DNA from: [Eubacterium] siraeum
GTDB lineage: Bacteria; Bacillota; Clostridia; Oscillospirales; Ruminococcaceae
NCBI GenBank assembly: GCA_025150425.1
Contig: CP102281.1
Location: 1,426,001 to 1,490,000 of the forward strand
Direction of reading: 5' to 3'
Length of the DNA: 64,000 nt
The notes under the pieces are model-generated. The model did not search any database. It was not told the origin of the DNA and saw only the letters and a list, made by a program, of their open reading frames with translations. Shown one piece after another: positions 18,877 through 25,469 of this stretch (position 1 is its first letter; each line of letters opens with the position of its first letter). The position numbers were made by a program, and so were the translations under genes.

Positions 18877-19139
18877 GATAACTCCTTTTAAAGTGAAAAG
18901 CCAAATATTGCACTACAAAAAGCGTAAAAAATCATCGTTATATGTGCATTGTGCCGAATTTTACAATAATTTTATCATTTCAATTAAAATAATACATTTT
19001 GCTTTTTACGGACAGAAAATTTGAAACTATTTACAAATACGATAATAAAGGGATTTGTAACGATTTAGCAATTTGAATAACGTTCAATTTCTTTTCCTGC
19101 TATGAATGGAAGTGAATTACAGCTATATAAAATCCACAT
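18877..19139. other. Gene-free AT-rich stretch between spmA and abrB
   Basis: An AT-rich intergenic stretch separating divergent spmA and abrB. I find no open frame with a ribosome site and no clear hairpin. The abrB promoter lies at its right end. Confidence 0.5.
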
Positions 19140-19168
19140 TTGACAATTGTAAAAAGATTTGGTAAAAT
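19140..19168 (+). promoter_or_regulatory. Promoter of abrB
   Basis: Perfect TTGACA (19140-19145), 17 bp, TAAAAT (19163-19168). The abrB start is about 79 bp downstream and carries AAGGAG. Confidence 0.8.
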
Positions 19169-19246
19169 ATAATCGAAGCAGGAAGAAATGACGGTTTTCC
19201 TGCCCGAAAAGGAAAGATTAAGTAAAAACAACAAGGAGAAAGAATC

Positions 19247-19498
19247 ATGAAATCTACAGGAATTGTAAGAAAAGTTGACGAGCTCGGAAGAATTGTTATT
19301 CCGATAGAGCTGAGAAGAACACTCGACATCGGCATCAAGGATTCACTTGAAATCTATGTTGAGGACGACCAGATTATTCTTAAGAAGTATATGCCTGCTT
19401 GCTCATTCTGCAACAACGCAAGCGACATCCAGCAGTTCAAGGGCAAGAACATCTGTTCAGAGTGCCTTGCCGAGCTGGTTAAGGATTTCAAGAAGTAA
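19247..19498 (+). CDS. abrB: AbrB/SpoVT-family transition-state regulator
   Basis: Swapped-hairpin DNA-binding regulator. The N-terminal 50 residues are almost the Bacillus AbrB DNA-binding domain (STGIVRKVDELGRIVIPIEL, then LEIYVEDDQIILKKY). The C-terminal part differs from Bacillus AbrB: it has CSFCNN and CSECLAEL, a CX2C-CX2C pattern that may bind zinc and occurs in clostridial AbrB proteins. It is 83 residues. It is monocistronic with its own promoter and terminator, so it is probably a global regulator of stationary-phase or sporulation genes. Confidence 0.93.
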   Translation: MKSTGIVRKVDELGRIVIPIELRRTLDIGIKDSLEIYVEDDQIILKKYMPACSFCNNASDIQQFKGKNICSECLAELVKDFKK

Positions 19499-19506
19499 TA
19501 CATACC

Positions 19507-19533
19507 GAGCCGCTGAGAAGCGGCTCTTTTTTT
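19507..19533 (+). terminator. Terminator of abrB
   Basis: A perfect 8-bp stem GAGCCGCT/AGCGGCTC with loop GAGA, followed by seven T residues. Confidence 0.92.
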
Positions 19534-19546
19534 GTCAATTTAATAC

Positions 19547-19575
19547 TTGCATTTACAGGTTAAATGTAGTATAAT
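19547..19575 (+). promoter_or_regulatory. Promoter of fba
   Basis: TTGCAT (19547-19552), 17 bp, perfect TATAAT (19570-19575), 50 bp before the fba start. Confidence 0.8.
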
Positions 19576-19624
19576 AAATTTGAAAGGCGGTTTCCGCCGG
19601 AATAAGAATCAAAGGAGAAAATAA

Positions 19625-20488
19625 ATGTTAGTTTCTGCAAAAGAAATGCTGAACAAGGCTCTTGAGGGCAAGTACGCCGTAGGCCAGTTCAACATAAACA
19701 ACCTTGAATGGACAAAGGCTATCCTTCTTACAGCACAGGAGTGCAACTCACCTGTTATCTTAGGTGTTTCTGAGGGCGCAGGCAAGTATATGTGCGGTTA
19801 TAAGACCGTTGTAGGCATGGTAAAGGGCATGATCGAAGAGCTGAATATCACAGTTCCTGTAGCTCTCCACCTTGACCACGGTACTTTCGAAGGTGCTAAG
19901 GCTTGCATCAACGCAGGTTTCTCTTCTATAATGTTTGACGGTTCTCACTATCCTATCGCTGAGAACATCGAAAAGACAACAGCTCTCGTAAACACTTGCG
20001 ATATACTCGGTATCTCTCTTGAGGCTGAGGTAGGCTCTATCGGCGGTGAAGAAGACGGCGTTGTAGGTATGGGCGAATGCGCTGATCCCGACGAGTGCAA
20101 GGCTATCGCTGATCTCGGCGTTACAATGCTCGCTGCAGGTATCGGCAATATTCACGGCAAGTACCCTGCAAACTGGCCCGGTCTTTCATTTGAAACACTG
20201 GCAGCAGTTAAGGAGAAGGTTGGCAATATGCCTCTCGTACTGCACGGCGGTACAGGTATCCCTGCAGACATGATCAAGAAGGCTATTTCACTCGGCGTTT
20301 CCAAGATCAATGTTAACACAGAGTGCCAGCTTGCATTCCAGGAAGCAACAAGAAAGTACATCGAAGAAGGCAAGGATCTTCAGGGTAAGGGCTTCGATCC
20401 CAGAAAGCTCCTCGCACCCGGCTTTGAGGCTATCAAGGCTACAGTTAAGGAAAAGATGGAACTCTTCGGATCAATCAACAAGGCTTGA
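19625..20488 (+). CDS. fba: Class II fructose-1,6-bisphosphate aldolase
   Basis: Zinc-dependent glycolytic aldolase interconverting fructose-1,6-bisphosphate with dihydroxyacetone phosphate and glyceraldehyde-3-phosphate. Visible are NINNLEW, the zinc and substrate site HLDHGTFEGAK, SIMFDGSHYP, the zinc-ligand region GGEEDGV, GNIHGKYP, LHGGTGIP and INVNTECQ. The length of 287 is right. Codon use is strongly biased towards a few codons compared with neighbours, consistent with high expression. It has its own promoter and terminator. Confidence 0.97.
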   Translation: MLVSAKEMLNKALEGKYAVGQFNINNLEWTKAILLTAQECNSPVILGVSEGAGKYMCGYKTVVGMVKGMIEELNITVPVALHLDHGTFEGAKACINAGFSSIMFDGSHYPIAENIEKTTALVNTCDILGISLEAEVGSIGGEEDGVVGMGECADPDECKAIADLGVTMLAAGIGNIHGKYPANWPGLSFETLAAVKEKVGNMPLVLHGGTGIPADMIKKAISLGVSKINVNTECQLAFQEATRKYIEEGKDLQGKGFDPRKLLAPGFEAIKATVKEKMELFGSINKA

Positions 20489-20507
20489 TCGTAGTTTTAA
20501 AGAATTT

Positions 20508-20540
20508 ATCCCGCTGTTTTATAACGGCGGGATTTTTTTA
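20508..20540 (+). terminator. Terminator of fba
   Basis: An 11-bp stem ATCCCGCTGTT/AACGGCGGGAT (one T.G pair) with loop TTAT, followed by a run of seven T residues. Confidence 0.92.
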
Positions 20541-20579
20541 CATACAGCTTTCGATTCGATTGCCGTATTTCTTTTACTT

Positions 20580-20601
20580 TTTTGAAAGTTAACTTTCAAA
20601 A
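20580..20601. promoter_or_regulatory. 22-bp perfect palindrome upstream of the small-RNA promoter
   Basis: A perfect palindrome with half-site TTTTGAAAGTT is centred at 20590/20591, 8 bp upstream of the -35 box at 20610. Its position and symmetry suit an operator or activator site for a dimeric regulator. Confidence 0.55.
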
Positions 20602-20609
20602 TATTTATA

Positions 20610-20638
20610 TTGACAATTTATTTGATTTGTGTTATAAT
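20610..20638 (+). promoter_or_regulatory. Consensus promoter of a candidate small RNA
   Basis: Perfect TTGACA (20610-20615), 17 bp, perfect TATAAT (20633-20638). No credible coding region follows. Confidence 0.82.
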
Positions 20639-20644
20639 AACATA

Positions 20645-20781
20645 CAGGTGGTACGCTTATTCTTAGTTTATTTGTATCTTTTCATCAGTGCAAAAAACGA
20701 TTGCTTTTATAGGTTCAAGGCTGAATTTGATGTACCCACCACATATCCGTTGCGCTGTGCTTCTTGCACAGCGTATTTTTT
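20645..20781 (+). ncRNA. Candidate intergenic small RNA, about 137 nt
   Basis: The region from the expected start of the consensus promoter to a strong terminator forms a self-contained unit. GGTGGTAC (20647-20654) near the 5' end pairs with GTACCCACC (20732-20740, one bulged C), enclosing about 77 nt with small hairpins such as TTCA-AGGC-TGAA. It ends with CGCTGTGC/GCACAGCG (20753-20760 with 20766-20773), loop TTCTT, and six T residues. No reading frame has a ribosome site. I could not match it to 6S, SRP, RNase P, tmRNA or a known riboswitch, so the class is unknown. Confidence 0.6.
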
Positions 20782-20863
20782 CGGTCAGCTTCTTCATTTG
20801 TATGATAACACTATATCAAAAGCATACAAATGACTTTACTGAGAATTCTTCAGCCTTTGACCG
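20782..20863. repeat. Nested inverted repeat after the small RNA
   Basis: A perfect 10-bp inverted repeat CATTTGTATG/CATACAAATG (20795-20804 with 20823-20832) lies inside an outer pair CGGTCA/TGACCG (20782-20787 with 20858-20863). It could be a second RNA structure, a small mobile-element remnant or a binding site. Confidence 0.5.
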
Positions 20864-20966
20864 ACCGTTTGAAGCACAGCAGATTTATAGCTGTAACTCA
20901 TCCGTAATTGCTATTGCCCGTATTAACGTCAACGTTATCCGCCGCCTTTGTATTTCGCAATAAATC

Positions 20967-20995
20967 TTGAATTGGGCTGGATTTTATAGTATAAT
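20967..20995 (+). promoter_or_regulatory. Promoter of the tyrosine recombinase
   Basis: TTGAAT (20967-20972), 17 bp, perfect TATAAT (20990-20995). The transcript would contain the near-palindromic dif-like site at 21030-21059. Confidence 0.75.
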
Positions 20996-21029
20996 AGTCA
21001 GCGGAGCAGTATAACAGAATTTTACACGC

Positions 21030-21059
21030 AATTTCGTAAAATTAATATTTTACGAAATT
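21030..21059. other. Dif-like palindromic site 1 (upstream of the recombinase)
   Basis: Perfect 13-bp inverted arms AATTTCGTAAAAT and ATTTTACGAAATT flank a 4-bp centre TAAT. Read as a Xer site it has two 11-bp arms (ATTTCGTAAAA and TTTTACGAAAT) around 6 bp. It shares ATTTCG and TTTTACGAAAT with sites 2 and 3, but the spacing between them is 11 rather than 12. It lies in the 5' leader of the recombinase, so it may also act as an operator. Confidence 0.65.
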
Positions 21060-21090
21060 AGAAGCGGTAAAAAACGAAAGGCGCACAAAA

Positions 21091-22164
21091 ATGGCATATA
21101 ACATAGATTTCAGACAAGCTACATCGGACGCACCGGCTTGCCTTACCGAATACCTGAATTATCTTACGACAATCAAAAACCGTTCACAGCTTACTGCGTT
21201 GAACTATTATACCGACCTGCGTATGTTTATGCGTTTTCTCAAGGTCAAGAACAAGCTGGTTGATGCAAATGAGGATTTCTCCGAGATAAAAATCTCAGAC
21301 CTTGACGATAAATACATAAAGGCTGTGACACTTACGGACGCTATGGAGTTTCTCAGCTTTACTGTAAGTGAACGTTCCAATCAGGCAAAGGCTCGCTCAC
21401 GCAAGGCCGTATCTCTGCGGCAGTTCTATAAATTCCTCACCAATAACAAGGCGTGGTTTGCGGCAAGCCCGATGCTGAATCTGGAGCTTCCTTCGCCTAA
21501 AAACGCACTGCCTAAGCACCTCACGTTGCAGGAATGCGGTCAGCTCCTGCACGAGGGTTTCAAGGAGTTTTCAAGCTGGATGGATTACCGTGACTATGCG
21601 ATGATTATAATGTTCCTCAACTGCGGTATGCGTCTGAGCGAACTTGTCGGAATAAACGTGAATGATTTTGTCGAAAACATAGACCCGTCACAGCCCTGTG
21701 TAAAATATCTTTCCGTGAAGGTTCTGGGCAAAGGCAACAAGGAACGTATCGTCTATCTCAACGAGCAATGCGTCGATGCTGTTACCAAGTATACCGAAGC
21801 AAGAAAATCCGTTGCAGACCCTAAGGAAAAAGCTCTGTTTATAAGCAAACGAGGCAACCGCATCACAAACCGCCGTGTCGAACAGATAATCGACGACCGC
21901 CTTAAAGCCTGCGGACTTGCCGGTAAAGGAATTTCCGTGCATAAACTGCGTCATACGGCGGCTACGCTTATGTATCAGAACGGTGTTGATGTCCGTGTGC
22001 TTAAAGAGGTCCTCGGACACGAAAACCTCAACACCACCCAGATTTATACCCATGTGGTAAATACTCAACTCCGTGACGCTATAAATTCAAATCCGGTAAT
22101 GGATATAAAAAACGATCTCCCCGAACCCGATTTAAAGCAGAATGAGGATAAAAACAATAAGTAA
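21091..22164 (+). CDS. Xer-type tyrosine recombinase
   Basis: Site-specific recombinase of the phage-integrase (XerC/XerD-like) family, 357 residues. It has an N-terminal SAM-like core-binding domain (about residues 15-125) and a catalytic domain with all six expected residues: Arg in GMRLSEL, Lys in GKGNKERIVYL, HxxR in HKLRHTAATL, and His and Tyr in LGHENLNTTQIYTHV. Its length is closer to single-recombinase systems such as XerS or XerH (about 356-362) than to XerC/XerD (about 300). It has its own promoter. Dif-like sites flank the gene, with one in the leader and one starting at the last base of its stop codon. It may be the resident dimer-resolution enzyme, a mobile-element integrase, or both. 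Confidence 0.88.
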   Translation: MAYNIDFRQATSDAPACLTEYLNYLTTIKNRSQLTALNYYTDLRMFMRFLKVKNKLVDANEDFSEIKISDLDDKYIKAVTLTDAMEFLSFTVSERSNQAKARSRKAVSLRQFYKFLTNNKAWFAASPMLNLELPSPKNALPKHLTLQECGQLLHEGFKEFSSWMDYRDYAMIIMFLNCGMRLSELVGINVNDFVENIDPSQPCVKYLSVKVLGKGNKERIVYLNEQCVDAVTKYTEARKSVADPKEKALFISKRGNRITNRRVEQIIDDRLKACGLAGKGISVHKLRHTAATLMYQNGVDVRVLKEVLGHENLNTTQIYTHVVNTQLRDAINSNPVMDIKNDLPEPDLKQNEDKNNK

Positions 22165-22192
22165 TTTCGCTATAACTTAAATTTTACGAAAT
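22164..22192 (+). other. Dif-like site 2 (left boundary of the cargo block)
   Basis: A 29-bp site beginning with ATTTCG, then 12 bp, then TTTTACGAAAT. As a Xer core it reads TTTCGCTATAA, centre CTTAAA, TTTTACGAAAT. The left arm resembles the Bacillus subtilis dif arm ending CCTATAA. It matches site 3 at 24 of 29 positions in the same orientation. It starts at the recombinase stop codon and ends 4 bp before the stop of the first cargo gene. Confidence 0.7.
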
Positions 22193-22196
22193 TTTA

Positions 22197-23234
22197 CTAT
22201 TCTATGATATTTATACTGTTATTTTTTAAAAGCACTTCTAACTCGAATTGGTTTGTAGATTTATTTTCAAATTCAATGTCAATTAAATGATTACTGGAAT
22301 TTGGTTTATTTTTTATATTCACTACTATACCATTCCCACGATTGTTATGATTAACCTTCATACCTATTTTATATTTTTCAGCTTTTTGTGAAAGAATTTT
22401 ACTCACTTCTATTTGGTTTAATTTGCATTTTCTTTCATACTCATCAATATCTTTAATCATTTTATCATAATCTTTTAATTTTAATAGCATCCAATTATTA
22501 TATTCATCATAAAATCCTTTTAATGTTAGTTCGTTATTATATAATTCTAAATCTTCGATATTGCTACTGAAATATAAATTATGAACGTCATAATTCACAC
22601 GATTTTGTAGGTTCCTACCTTTGTATATATATTCAAACGTATCTTCTTTTGTAATAGAAATTTCATTTGCTTCTTCGTTGATAATAATAAGGGTGTTATT
22701 TTCGTTGTGATTGAATTGAAACCGCATAGCATGATAATTGTGTCGTTCAAACTGTTTTTCAGATATTTTTCCTATTGTTATAGATAACGGAATAAATTCG
22801 TTATTTCTACACGCTTCATCAAAATTGTAGGTTTCTTGAGCTTTTGTTTTTGAAGTAGTAATTTTAAGTAGATATGTTTTTAAATTAGATACAATCATTA
22901 AATCTGAATAGATACGAGTATTTGGAATTATAATTTCGCGTTTTACTGTATAACCTAAATTTGTGAAATGCGAATACAGTGATGACCGAACAAACCGTTT
23001 GATTGGAGTATCATTTTTTTCAAAAGCAGCATATGCACAGTTTGATTCTCCGATATGTGCAAAGTGAGGGCTGCGTTTAGGACCGTGCTTATAGCATATT
23101 GAACATTTACAAAATGGATCGGTGCATTTTAATTCATGATTTTCACTTGCACGTCTAACCGAAGATTCAGAATCCTCAGTTTTACTTATTTGCTCAGCCT
23201 CAATAAGTTTACCATTCCATATACAATTTAACAC
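22197..23234 (-). CDS. CoiA-like protein with C-terminal Tudor/SH3-like domain
   Basis: An AT-rich gene (clearly lower GC than its neighbours) encoding about 345 residues. Near residues 35-65 it has a zinc-finger-like CTDPFCKCSICYKHGPKR with SPHFAH, the arrangement seen at the N-terminus of CoiA competence proteins. Then FVRSSLYSHFTNLGYTVKRE and YSDLMIV...YLLKITTSKT recall the CoiA nuclease-like core, although the usual acidic/glutamine catalytic pattern is weak. The C-terminal 60 residues (KIGMKVNHNNRGNGIVVNI...IDIEFENKS) resemble the Tudor/SH3-like domain at the end of PcrA/UvrD. The GTG at 23234 is chosen because GAGG is 8 bases upstream. Function is unknown; a DNA-processing or defence role is an inference. 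Confidence 0.5.
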   Translation of the reverse strand: MLNCIWNGKLIEAEQISKTEDSESSVRRASENHELKCTDPFCKCSICYKHGPKRSPHFAHIGESNCAYAAFEKNDTPIKRFVRSSLYSHFTNLGYTVKREIIIPNTRIYSDLMIVSNLKTYLLKITTSKTKAQETYNFDEACRNNEFIPLSITIGKISEKQFERHNYHAMRFQFNHNENNTLIIINEEANEISITKEDTFEYIYKGRNLQNRVNYDVHNLYFSSNIEDLELYNNELTLKGFYDEYNNWMLLKLKDYDKMIKDIDEYERKCKLNQIEVSKILSQKAEKYKIGMKVNHNNRGNGIVVNIKNKPNSSNHLIDIEFENKSTNQFELEVLLKNNSINIIE

Positions 23235-23254
23235 CTTAATCACCTCTGATTTTA

Positions 23255-23707
23255 TTAATTTACAATCTCATTGAACAGCGCTTTACACCCAAGCAGGACA
23301 TCTCTGTAGGTATCGTCAAAGTTCCCCGTGTACCAAGGATCCGCAATGCTTCCGCTCTTTCCTGCGTGTGACAACAGCAGACTTACCTTGTTTTCGGGAT
23401 CGCTTCTGATGATACGCATTATATTTCGTATATTCATCTCATCCATAGCGATTATGTAATCATACCTGTCATAATCTGACTTTGTAAGCTGTACTGCCCT
23501 CTTTTTATCGCAGGATATTCCGATCTCCGCCAGCTTTCTTTTAGTGCCGTAATGCACAGGATTACCGATTTCCTCGGTACTGGTCGCACACGAAGCGATG
23601 ACGAATTCATCGGACTTCCCTGCCTTTGCGACTATATCCTTCATTACAAATTCCGCCATAGGTGAACGGCAGATGTTGCCGTGGCAGACAAATAGTATCT
23701 TGTACAT
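23255..23707 (-). CDS. Low-molecular-weight protein-tyrosine phosphatase
   Basis: Cytosolic LMW-PTP of 150 residues. The N-terminal P-loop VCHGNICRSPMAEF supplies the Cys nucleophile and Arg (CX5R). A conserved SCATSTEEIGNPVH follows. The general-acid loop near the C-terminus reads ADPWYTGNFDDTY. The ATG at 23707 is preceded by GAAAGGA. It lies in the cargo block between the CoiA-like gene and the LRR remnant. A truncated second copy of its 5' end is at 25394-25424. Targets are unknown. Confidence 0.92.
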   Translation of the reverse strand: MYKILFVCHGNICRSPMAEFVMKDIVAKAGKSDEFVIASCATSTEEIGNPVHYGTKRKLAEIGISCDKKRAVQLTKSDYDRYDYIIAMDEMNIRNIMRIIRSDPENKVSLLLSHAGKSGSIADPWYTGNFDDTYRDVLLGCKALFNEIVN

Positions 23708-23888
23708 CGGGTAAATTCCTTTCAGAAGGCTTTGTATTGCGTTATTTGCCGCATTTTGCGTACCGGCAGATTTTACGGATTTGCGGTTGATTTCACAGAA
23801 ACACGGCAAATCGGGGCAAATTGCGGATGTGTGTAGTAGTCAGATAGTAGTAAAAATCTGCGGGTTTACTACTAAGGATTTTGTGCAA

Positions 23889-24170
23889 GGTTGTACAAGC
23901 CTCACAAGTATCACTATTCCCAATAACGTGACCATTATTGGAAGCAGTGCATTCGAAGGTTGTACAAGCCTTACAAGTATTACAATTCCAGATGAAGTTA
24001 CAGATATTTAGAATTATGTATTTAGAGGTTGTGATAATATTACAAGCATAACAATACCGGACAGTGTTTTCGGTATAGGAGATGGTGTATTTGCTTCATG
24101 CAGTAGCCTTACAAGTATTACAATTCCGGACAATGTTACCTTAAATCCGGATAATTCAGAAGCAATGCCT
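23889..24170 (+). pseudogene. BspA-type leucine-rich-repeat remnant with in-frame stop
   Basis: Four 23-residue BspA-like LRR units are readable in one frame, starting at 23889, 23958, 24027 and about 24096, with the core [10 protein letters not shown] repeated. A TAG at 24009-24011 interrupts the second unit while the frame and 69-bp periodicity continue beyond it. No start codon with a ribosome site, signal peptide or anchoring region is present. The last unit runs into the 3' end of the opposing gene. It is a fragment of a surface LRR protein, left by rearrangement. Confidence 0.8.
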
Positions 24171-24173
24171 TGT

Positions 24174-25001
24174 TCATTCGTTCCCCGCTGCGGTCTCGTT
24201 TAAGTTTAGTTGTCGCATAGCATCAAGAACCCTATCTAAAACAGGGTCAAGGTCTTTTTCACGATAATCTTTACCGCTTTTATCATTACAAGCCCAACCT
24301 CGATTTCGTTGATTTTGTTGATTTCGTGGATATTTATTTCCATCGCCGTGATAAGTCCAAATCCAGATAAACCGCTTACCGGACCGAAGCGAATACCAAA
24401 AAGCTCCTGTACCCTCGTTTCCACATATCAATTCCTCTTTGCCAAATTTGTTAGCGAGGTTTTTCTCGAAGTTAGTCGGTCTTTTGCTCTTGACTTGAAA
24501 AACCACTATATCCGGCTCCAATACTTCTATTTCACTGAACAAAATCTCTTGGCAATACTCTTTCATTGACTCCGAGTGCGGACGACCTTTGGGATTATCA
24601 CCAAAAGCGCACTTGTAGCAGTTAAGCAACGCAAAATATTTCATAGTTTCAACATAGTCCTTAAGACAATTTTTTAACACGCTGTCCGGTCGTTCCTTGC
24701 CAATATATGGACTTAATAAATACGCCAAAACATATCTTACGCCTTTGTAATGGGGATTGTAACACTTGTCGGTTTCTGTCCTTTCAATTCCCTGATGTCC
24801 GTTAAGTCCCTCTAAACCCACAAAAACTATTTTCGGGATTTCAGTTTTTTCACCATACTTTGCGCCCACCTTTGCTTTATCAAATCTGAACATGCAGCTT
24901 TTAGAAATGCCTTTTTCACATTCCCTAAAGAATTGGCAGCCGCCGTTGCCATAGTATTCTGTGTAGAGGGCTTCAAGCCTGCTTTCATAATCGCGTTTCA
25001 T
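24174..25001 (-). CDS. Uracil-DNA-glycosylase-superfamily-like protein
   Basis: About 275 residues. The layout resembles the iron-sulphur (type 4/5-like) UDG superfamily: an N-terminal cysteine set (GGCQFFRECEKGISKSC), then the strand PKIVFVGLEGLNG in the position of the glycine-rich motif A loop, then ALLNCYKCAFGDNPKGRP and C-terminal YCQEILFSEIEVLEPDIVVFQ, as in NxxKC...C...L..P..I. The motif A loop is not canonical, so glycosylase activity is uncertain. The ATG at 25001 has AGGAGG upstream. It is in the cargo block and has its own promoter. It may act in DNA repair, nucleotide sensing or defence. Confidence 0.55.
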   Translation of the reverse strand: MKRDYESRLEALYTEYYGNGGCQFFRECEKGISKSCMFRFDKAKVGAKYGEKTEIPKIVFVGLEGLNGHQGIERTETDKCYNPHYKGVRYVLAYLLSPYIGKERPDSVLKNCLKDYVETMKYFALLNCYKCAFGDNPKGRPHSESMKEYCQEILFSEIEVLEPDIVVFQVKSKRPTNFEKNLANKFGKEELICGNEGTGAFWYSLRSGKRFIWIWTYHGDGNKYPRNQQNQRNRGWACNDKSGKDYREKDLDPVLDRVLDAMRQLNLNETAAGNE

Positions 25002-25393
25002 TGAAATGGTCCTCCTAATCATAACAGAAATAATTGTAATGGTGCAATTACATTATACAGTTTTTCTATAAAATAATCAAGTTATAATAATTCTTAGTAT
25101 TATGAAATAGAGCATATCCGTACATAATAAAAACCATCCTCCAAACGGGCGGTTTCCATTATTCCCCACGGTCGTAGGTTTCACTGGTCGAGATGACACA
25201 TATCAATGTTTTATTATACAACATCATTTTTACTACCATAGAAAAACTTCAAAAGCACAATTCTGAAGTTTCACATTACCTTTTTGCTAATCAACAGGTA
25301 GTAGTATTTTAGTAGTTTAAGGCTTGCTCAACCACTACATCTTGCACCGATTTGCCCAACCAACAGCCACCAAGGGAACTGATACCCAACTCC
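25002..25393. other. Gene-free spacer in the cargo block
   Basis: About 390 bp with no credible coding region. It contains the promoter of the UDG-like gene (next entry) and scrambled-looking sequence. The remnant of a phosphatase gene abuts its right end. I recognise no RNA gene here. Confidence 0.5.
25052..25080 (-). promoter_or_regulatory. Promoter of the UDG-like gene
   Basis: On the minus strand TTGATT (25075-25080), a 17-bp spacer and perfect TATAAT (25052-25057), about 50 bp before the start at 25001. Confidence 0.75.
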
Positions 25394-25424
25394 TGCCGTG
25401 GCAGACAAAGAGTATTTTATACAT
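25394..25424 (-). pseudogene. Truncated duplicate of the LMW phosphatase 5' end
   Basis: From its ATG (25422-25424) the minus strand encodes MYKILFVCHG, as in the intact phosphatase. It matches that gene at 28 of 31 bases, then diverges abruptly after the second residue of the P-loop. A GAAGGAAGG ribosome site is still present upstream. It is a relic of a duplication or of recombination between two phosphatase genes. Confidence 0.75.
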
Positions 25425-25469
25425 AATTAAAACCTTCCTTCAATATTAGAACCACAGAATCATTGTCGG

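Noticed and set aside
20582-20963. Open frames overlapping the candidate small RNA and inverted repeat
   Set aside because: No ribosome sites; the RNA-type promoter, stem and terminator explain the region better.
20948-20965. Fourth dif-like half-site (TTTGTATTTCGCAATAA)
   Set aside because: Left half matches the flank of site 3 almost perfectly, but no right arm follows; kept only as a possible relic.
23889-24164. Regular 69-bp repeats, at first sight like a CRISPR array
   Set aside because: They translate into 23-residue BspA-type LRR units and have no unique spacers.
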